Shown piece after piece: positions 1-6,100 of a DNA stretch of 7,873 nt. Made by a program: the position numbers and the translations under genes. The stretch is from positions 1-7,873 of the forward strand of contig JAPUJS010000162.1 in the NCBI GenBank assembly GCA_027296045.1. Direction: 5' to 3'. Position 1 is the stretch's first letter. Every line of letters starts with the position of its first letter. The stretch is from a bacterium. GTDB taxonomy: Bacteria > Latescibacterota > UBA2968. Under the pieces are notes generated by a model that saw nothing but the letters and a program-made list of their open reading frames with translations, ran no database searches and was not told the origin of the DNA.

Positions 1-1763
1 GCGCCACCGTTCGACGCCTCACCCCCTGGAACCCCGGTCCGACCCTGTTTCGAACCGTCCACCAGGCATTTGGCGGATCGCTCCGGCTGTGCTGTAGCGG
101 CGCAGCGCCCCTGCCTCTGGAAATCCTGCATGGTCTGGAAAAGCTGGGCTTCAACGTCACCGAAGCCTACGGACTCACCGAAGCTTCGGGCGTCTCAACC
201 GTCAATTCCGTCAGCCGTCGCCGTGCGGGCACCGTTGGCCCCCCGATTTCCCAAACTGAGGTTCGCATTGCCAATCCCACGCCCTCGTCAGGCGAAGGGG
301 AAATCTGCATCCGCGGCCCCGTCCTGATGCGCGGTTATTTCCGCGACAAAGCCACCACCTCGCAGGTCATCCGGGACGGATGGTTGCACACCGGCGACCT
401 GGGCCGGATGGACCGGTATGGATATCTTACCGTTACCGGACGCCTGAAAGAACTGATTGTCACCTCGGGCGGCAAAAACGTATCACCTCCGGATGTGGAA
501 CGCCGCTACAGCGACCTTCCCGGCGTGGCGGAACTGGCCGTCTTCGGTTTGCCCGCAAAAGAAGGCTATGGCGAAGAGGTCCACGCAGCCGTCGTACTCG
601 ACCCGAACGCAGACCCGGCATCCTTGCAGCAAGCCGTGGAAACCGCCGTTCAGGAACGCGCTTCGCAGATCCCTGCTTACATGCGCATCCAGCGCATCCA
701 CATTCTCTCAGAAATGCCCAAAACCACCACCCTCAAAGTCAAACGCGGCAAACTCAAACAGCTCGCAATCGCACCCGATACCGCCGAAAAGAGCAACAGC
801 CTCGGTGCCCCCTCCAGCGCACCGCAGGACGAACGGACCCAACAGGTCTTAACCGTGGTCCGGGAGGCCATGCGCCAGACCGATGACACCCGTCGGGTGA
901 CACTGGATGCGACCCTCCAGTTCGAACTCGGTATCGACTCACTGGGGCTCATCGAACTGGCCGCCCGCGTAGAAAGCGCCCTCGGAGTGCGCCTGGACGA
1001 ACGCCGCTTGCCCGCCCTGTATACCGTGGCCGACCTGGTTCAAGCCGTCAAATCCGCCCCGGATCTCAAAAACACATCCGAACCCCTGCAGGAAAACGGT
1101 CGCTCCGAACCCATATTGCCGCCCCGGGGGCTGCTCGCCCGAATGTTACTTCGTGCTTTCGGTCTCCTCTCGCGCGGCCTGTGGAAATTTGACGTCCGCG
1201 GCCTGGAACACATCCCCGAACAGGGCCCCTTTATCCTTTGTCCCAATCACGAATCCGGCTTCGACATCTTTCTGGTTGCCTCCTGTCTGCGACCTGCCTT
1301 CCAGCGTACTCTCTGCTGTTTTGCCAAGCGGGAACACTTTGAGCACTTTGGTACCCGGCTGCTTGCCCGGCTGGCCTGCGCCATTCCCACAGACCGAGAC
1401 GGAGACATCCTGCCCGCACTTCGATCCGCTGCAAAGGTCCTGGCCGAAGGCCGCCCCCTGCTCATCCATCCCGAAGGCACCCGAACCCGAACCGGACAGC
1501 TTGGATCGTTTCGTAGAGGCGCCGCCCGCCTGGCCCTCGAAACCGAAGCGCCGCTCGTGCCAGTGTGCATCGTTGGTGCTTATGCCATCTTTCCGATACA
1601 TCGACCCTTGCCCCGTTTTTTCAACTGGCGCAGAAGGCAACGCCATAGGCTCAGCGTGATCTTTGGGCCGCCCATTTATCCCAACAACGGCAACCAGACC
1701 AATATCACAGAAAGAGGTCTGACCGAACACCTGCGCCGGGCTGTGCAAACCCTTGGAGACTGA
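1..1763 (+). CDS. Acyl-AMP ligase / acyl carrier protein / PlsC-type acyltransferase fusion (5' partial)
   Basis: The first complete codon is at nt 3; the frame is open from there to TGA at 1761-1763, giving 586 residues here (numbered from nt 3), with the N-terminus upstream. The ATG at 327 is not the start, because ligase sequence continues before it, including the YGLTE motif at residues 56-60. Domain order is ligase C-terminal half (about 1-252), a Ser/Ala/Pro-rich linker, ACP (about 279-351) and PlsC-like acyltransferase (about 377-586). By family knowledge the ligase makes acyl-adenylate from a free fatty acid and ATP, the ACP holds the acyl chain as a phosphopantetheine thioester, and PlsC enzymes acylate lysophosphatidate-like acceptors at the inner membrane. 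Inference: one protein that activates, carries and esterifies the product of the adjacent lipid synthase; loading a starter unit is an alternative. The order is the reverse of E. coli Aas (PlsC then ligase), and Aas has no ACP between. Chain specificity cannot be read because the front of the ligase is missing. Confidence 0.95.
   Translation, partial: ATVRRLTPWNPGPTLFRTVHQAFGGSLRLCCSGAAPLPLEILHGLEKLGFNVTEAYGLTEASGVSTVNSVSRRRAGTVGPPISQTEVRIANPTPSSGEGEICIRGPVLMRGYFRDKATTSQVIRDGWLHTGDLGRMDRYGYLTVTGRLKELIVTSGGKNVSPPDVERRYSDLPGVAELAVFGLPAKEGYGEEVHAAVVLDPNADPASLQQAVETAVQERASQIPAYMRIQRIHILSEMPKTTTLKVKRGKLKQLAIAPDTAEKSNSLGAPSSAPQDERTQQVLTVVREAMRQTDDTRRVTLDATLQFELGIDSLGLIELAARVESALGVRLDERRLPALYTVADLVQAVKSAPDLKNTSEPLQENGRSEPILPPRGLLARMLLRAFGLLSRGLWKFDVRGLEHIPEQGPFILCPNHESGFDIFLVASCLRPAFQRTLCCFAKREHFEHFGTRLLARLACAIPTDRDGDILPALRSAAKVLAEGRPLLIHPEGTRTRTGQLGSFRRGAARLALETEAPLVPVCIVGAYAIFPIHRPLPRFFNWRRRQRHRLSVIFGPPIYPNNGNQTNITERGLTEHLRRAVQTLGD
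3..758 (+). other. Domain: adenylate-forming acyl ligase, C-terminal half
   Basis: Residues 1-252 of the partial protein carry the late ANL-family motifs in order: YGLTEAS (from residue 56), TGD (130-132), GRLKELIV with the conserved Arg at 147 followed by GGKNVSP, and PKTTTLKVKR (239-248), whose Lys245 aligns with the catalytic lysine of the mobile C-terminal lobe. These residues look intact, so the adenylating half is probably functional. The ATP-binding P-loop and most of the acyl pocket lie upstream of the window. It therefore cannot be decided whether this is a CoA ligase or a fatty-acyl-AMP ligase of the kind that loads carrier proteins; the ACP fused downstream favours the second. Confidence 0.93.
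837..1056 (+). other. Domain: acyl carrier protein (phosphopantetheine attachment)
   Basis: Residues 279-351 show the ACP pattern: a first helix, then GIDSLGLIEL with the attachment Ser at 313 (codon 939-941), then an ALGVRL segment and a last helix ending near LVQAV. The Ser would need a phosphopantetheinyl transferase, which is not encoded in the window. It is a single ACP, unlike the tandem ACP repeats of PfaA-type proteins, so it is more likely a loading or unloading station than the elongation carrier. Confidence 0.93.
1131..1760 (+). other. Domain: PlsC/AGPAT-type glycerolipid acyltransferase
   Basis: Residues 377-586 have the HX4D catalytic motif as NHESGFD (His416, Asp421), the glycerol-phosphate-binding motif as HPEGTRTR (Glu491, Gly492, Arg494), and a VPVCIVGA strand matching the fourth PlsC motif. 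The start is basic and hydrophobic (LLARMLLRAFGLL), suiting peripheral membrane contact. An Arg-rich patch (FNWRRRQRHR) lies near the C-terminus. All catalytic residues expected of the family are present. An AGPAT domain is also known at the C-terminus of myxobacterial Pfa3 synthases; here it sits instead on the neighbouring ligase-ACP protein. Confidence 0.94.
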
Positions 1764-1778
1764 AAAACAAAAATCACA
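1764..1778 (+). promoter_or_regulatory. Short A-rich intergenic gap; no clear ribosome binding site
   Basis: Fifteen nucleotides, almost all A and C, separate the TGA from the next ATG. The nearest purine-rich Shine-Dalgarno-like stretch is GGAGA at 1755-1759, inside the end of the upstream gene and 19 nt before the ATG, which is too far for an ordinary site. The downstream gene may therefore be translated by coupling to its neighbour or by an A-rich leader. The spacing implies co-transcription, and I see no promoter or terminator here. Start choice is firm: the KS fold begins at residue 4 after this ATG (IAIIGASCLFPG). Confidence 0.55.
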
Positions 1779-3110
1779 ATGGAAAAAATCGCAATCATCG
1801 GCGCTTCCTGTCTCTTCCCGGGCGCCGAAACCCTCGAACAATTCTGGAATAACCTGATCGGTGGCGTGGCATCCACTTCCGAGGCAACCGCCGAGCAAAT
1901 GGGCGTGGATCCAAAAGTCTTCTACCACCCCGAAAAGGGCCAAACGGACAAATATTATTGCATGCGGGGCGGCTTTGTCCGGGGCTTCCAATTTGACCCC
2001 ACCGGATTTACACTGCCCGCTGACTCCCTAAAGAGCCTGGACGACGTCTTCAAATGGTCCCTCCACGTCTCCAGAGAGGCCCTGAAAGACAGCGGCTACC
2101 TCAACCGGTCCGACGCCCTGTCCAGATGCGGCATTGTGCTGGGCAACCTCTCCTTTCCCACAAAGCGCACCCGACGGTACTTCGGCAACCTCTACCGTCA
2201 GGCCCTGAATCCCGCGCTCCGCACGCTCTTGAATAATGACCACTTTGAACTCGAAGCCCTGCCTGGAGATGGCGGCGTGCCCCAAAATGCTCTGATTTCC
2301 GGTTACCCCGCCTCCATCGTCGCACAGGCCCTCTGCCTGGGAGAACCCACCTTCGCCTTAGATGCCGCCTGCGCCTCCTCCCTCTACGCCGTGGACCTGG
2401 CAAGCCGCTACCTCCGGTTGCACAGAGCAGATCTGATGCTGGCAGGTGCCGTCAGTTGCGCGGACCCCCTCTTCATCCACCAGGGCTTTTCCATCTTCCA
2501 TGCCTATCCGGAAAACGGACAGAGCCGTCCCTTAGACAAAGCTTCCGAAGGCCTTATCGCCGCAGAAGGCGCCGGCATGTTTGTCCTCAAGCGTTATAGC
2601 GACGCCCGCCGCGACGGTGACCACATCTACGCCGTCATCCAGGGCGCAGGTTTATCCAATGACGGCAAAGGCAAATCCGTACTGAACCCCAACCCCCGGG
2701 GCCAGGTCCTGGCCTTTGAGCGGGCCTACGCCGAAATCGATCCGGCAACCGTGGATTATGTAGAATGCCACGCCACCGGCACCCCCGTGGGAGATCCTGC
2801 CGAACTGGACGCCATGGCAACTTTCTGGCCCTCCCAACAGTTGCCCCGAATCGGCTCCGTCAAATCCAACCTGGGTCATATGCTCTCCGCCGCCGGAATG
2901 GCGAGCATGCTCAAAGTCATCCTGGGTATGGAACGAGGTCAAATTCCGCCCACCATCCACATCACAGACCCACAGCAATCGGGAAACGGCGTCTTCGGCC
3001 CGGATCACATTGTCACCACCCCCACACCCTGGCCGGACAGGGTGGGTGTCCGGCGGGCGGGCGTGAGCACCTTCGGTTTTGGAGGCACCAACGCCCACAT
3101 CATCCTCCAG
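1779..3110 (+). other. Domain: ketosynthase (catalytic KS)
   Basis: Residues 1-444. The nucleophile Cys198 lies in DAACASSLYA, the first catalytic His331 in CHATGTPVGDPAE, and the second His367 in SVKSNLGHM. The domain ends with the typical FGFGGTNAHIIL strand. All three catalytic residues are present, so this is the condensing subunit. The GNLSFPTK segment before the active site resembles Pfa-type KS domains rather than modular polyketide synthases (from memory of the family, not an alignment). Confidence 0.95.
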
Positions 3111-6100
3111 CAGGACACCGACTCGTCCACACCGCCTGCCCAGACGTCCGCACAGCCCGAACCATCCCCTGCAATCGCCATGGTGGGAATGGATGCCGTT
3201 TTCGGCGGCTGTAAAGACCTGGAAGCCTTCGGGCACAGCGTCTACCAGGGCCTCCAGCACATCGGCCCACTACCTTCACAGCGGTGGAAAGGCATCGAAG
3301 AAAACGAGCAACTCCTGAAAGCCTTCGGTTTTGAAAATGGAAAAGCGCCTGAAGGCGCTTATATCCAAAACCTGGACATCGACTTTCTCAACATCAAAAC
3401 CCCGCCCGGCGAAACCGACCAGCTCATTCCCCAACAACTCCTGATGCTCCATACGGCCGACCGCGCTGTGAGGGACGCCGGCCTGGAACCTGGGGGCAAG
3501 GTCGGGGTCATTGTAGCAATGAGCGCCGAACTGGCCATTCACGCCTACCTGGGCCGATGCGACCTCACATGGCAGATCAGGGCAGGACTGGCCAGAGCGG
3601 GCATCTCCCTTTCTCCCGAACAGATTGCCGAATTGGAAACCATCGCCAAAGACAGTCTGCACAATCGTGCTCAGGTCAACCAGTACACCAGCTTCATCGG
3701 CAATATTATGGCCGGCCGGATCGCCGCCCTGTGGGATTTTTCAGGTCCCGCCTTCACCCTGTCCGCCGGTGAAACCGCCGTACCCAGAGCACTGGAAATT
3801 GCCCAGATGCTCCTGGCCGACGGAGAGGTAGACGCGATGGTCGTGGGCGCGGTAGACCTGGCCGGTGGCCCCGAACACGTTCTGGTTCGCAACCTGCTCT
3901 CGCCCTCCAACACGGGCAAACACACCCTGAGTTATGACCGAGACGTCAACGGCTGGACGGTGGGCGAAGGCGCCGGAGCCGTAGTCCTGAAACGCCTCGA
4001 TACAGCTCAAAAAGATCAGGATCGCATCTATGCCGCCATCCAAGCGCTAAGCTGTACACGGTCCGCCTCCCCCGGAGAGGGTGTCCTCCAGGCTTGTCAG
4101 CAGGCGCTCGACCTGGCGGGACTCACACCGGCGGACATCGGTTATCTGGAAGTTTCCGGAAGCGGAATGGAGCAGGAGGATCGTGCCGAAGTTGATGGCC
4201 TCACCCAGACTTACGGTTCGCACACCCAAAACTGCGCCCTCGGCAGCATCAAAGCCAATATCGGCCACACCTTCTCCGCCTCGGGAATGGCGGGCCTCAT
4301 CAAAACAGCCCTCTGCCTCCATCACCGGTACTTGCCCGGCGTCCCCGGCTGGTCTGCCCCCAAAACCTTCTGGCAAAACAGCCCCTTTTACGTACCCACC
4401 CAATCCCGTCCCTGGTTCACCGATACAGCCACGCCCAAACGAACGGCCGCCATCAACATCCTGGGCATAGACGGCGACTCCGCGCATATCATTTTGTCCG
4501 AAGCCCCAGAACGTACCCAACCCGCTTCCACACGTTCACTGCGGCCCCCGTTCCACTTGTTCCCCATCTTCGGACAAACACAAAGAGACCTGTTGGATCA
4601 GCTCGACAGGTTGGAACAAACCCTCCGGACCGGCTCGGACCTTCCAGACATTGCCAACCGCTATTTCCAAGAGTACGAGAAAAACGCGCCCTTTGCTCTG
4701 GGCCTGGTCGGAGGCGCTCCTGACGATCTGCGTCCAGAAATTCGGGCCGCCCGGGATGGGATTGTCCGTGCCTTTGAAACGGGTAAAACCTGGGCATCGC
4801 CCCTGGGCAGCTATTTTACCGCCGACCCGCTGGGCAAAAAAGGCAAAATCGCCTTCGTCTACCCCGGTTCCGCCAACACCTACGTGGGCATGGGGCGGGA
4901 CATCTGGCAACTCTTTCCCAGGGCCTTCGACGGCGTCTCTCAAATGTCCGCCCAAATCGGCGAGCGCATGTGTGAACACCTGCTCTACCCCAGAAGCCTG
5001 GAAGCATTAACTCCCGACCGGATCAAACAATACGAAACCAAACTGGCCGAAGACGCAGTGGTCATGTTCCAGACCGGCGTCGGATTTGCCGCCCTGAACA
5101 CACGGGTCATCCGGGACGACTTTCAGGTACAGCCCCACATTGCATTTGGTTATAGCCTGGGAGAATCCAGCATGCTCTTTGCCCTGGGCGTCTGGCAGGA
5201 TCCCGACATCATTTCCGAAGCCATGGCAACTTCGCCCATTTTCCGGGAACAACTGTTTGGTCCCAAAACAGTCTTGCATGAAGCCTGGAACCTTTCGTCG
5301 GCATCCAACAACGGTGCATTCTGGAGCACCTATGCGCTCCGGGCAAAAGTAGCCGATGTGACGGCCTGTCTAAAAGACGAATCCCGCGTCTACCTCACCA
5401 TGATCAACACCCCCGAAGAAATCATCATCGCCGGAGACACCGCGGGCTGCGAACGCGCCATCCGACAACTTGAATGCGCCGCCTTCCGCCTGCCCTTCAA
5501 CGGCGTGCTCCATTGCAATGCCGTAGATGTCATCTACGATGCATTTGTCGAATTGCACACTCTGCCCGTCCACGACGTGCCGAATATCGACTTCTACTCC
5601 GCCGTCGATTGCGCCCCCATCCGACTCGATACCCCATCGCTGGCCCACAACATCGGAAAAACCGTCAGCAACCGCGTCGACTTCCCCCGAATCGTCAACC
5701 AGGTCTACCAGGACAATGCCCGCATCTTCATCGACCTGGGCCCCCGGGGCACCGCCGCCGCCTGGATCGACCGCATCCTCCGGGACCGGCCACACCTTGC
5801 CGTGGCTGTAGATCGAAAGGGCAAAGGTAGCTTCACCTCTTTTGTGACAAGCCTGGCAAAATTGCTCAGCCACCGTGTCCCTTTAGACCTCTCTCCGCTC
5901 TATGAGCCGTCCACTGTCGAAACCCAAAAGCAGAAATCCCTGATCAAAACCATCACACTCGGCGGAGCGCGGATCGACAAGGCCATCCTCTCCGCAAAGA
6001 ACAGACTGAAGCCCACACCGGTCTGGCAAGCCCTCCACAAAGCAGATCCGAGCATCCCACCTGTACCCACAACTCTCCCGCAGGCCGGGTTGCGCCAGGT

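Noticed and set aside
70..327. Small + strand open frame of 85 codons
   Set aside because: It overlaps the ligase domain in another frame and has no motif of its own.
380..886. 168-codon + strand frame within the ligase-ACP region
   Set aside because: It is an Arg/Pro/His-rich shadow of the real frame, typical of off-frame reading of GC-rich coding DNA.
327..1763. Treating the ATG at 327 as the start of a short 478-residue gene
   Set aside because: The same frame is open back to nt 3 and encodes conserved ligase sequence, including the YGLTE motif, so the ATG is internal.
1146..1991. 281-codon open frame on the - strand across the gene junction
   Set aside because: It is antisense to the PlsC domain and the start of KS, both with intact catalytic motifs on the + strand. 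Its translation has no recognisable domain.
2765..3214. 149-codon + strand frame within the KS region
   Set aside because: It is off-frame relative to the KS catalytic His motifs and rich in Arg, His and Pro; a shadow frame.
3343..3372. Intrinsic terminator at the 3343-3360 hairpin
   Set aside because: It has no T-run on the + strand, lies inside an intact open frame, and no - strand gene would end here.
3771..3773. Loss of the KS2 cysteine read as a damaged gene
   Set aside because: Loss of Cys and of the first His together, with the fold and end strand kept, is the normal pattern for a chain-length factor following a KS, not decay.
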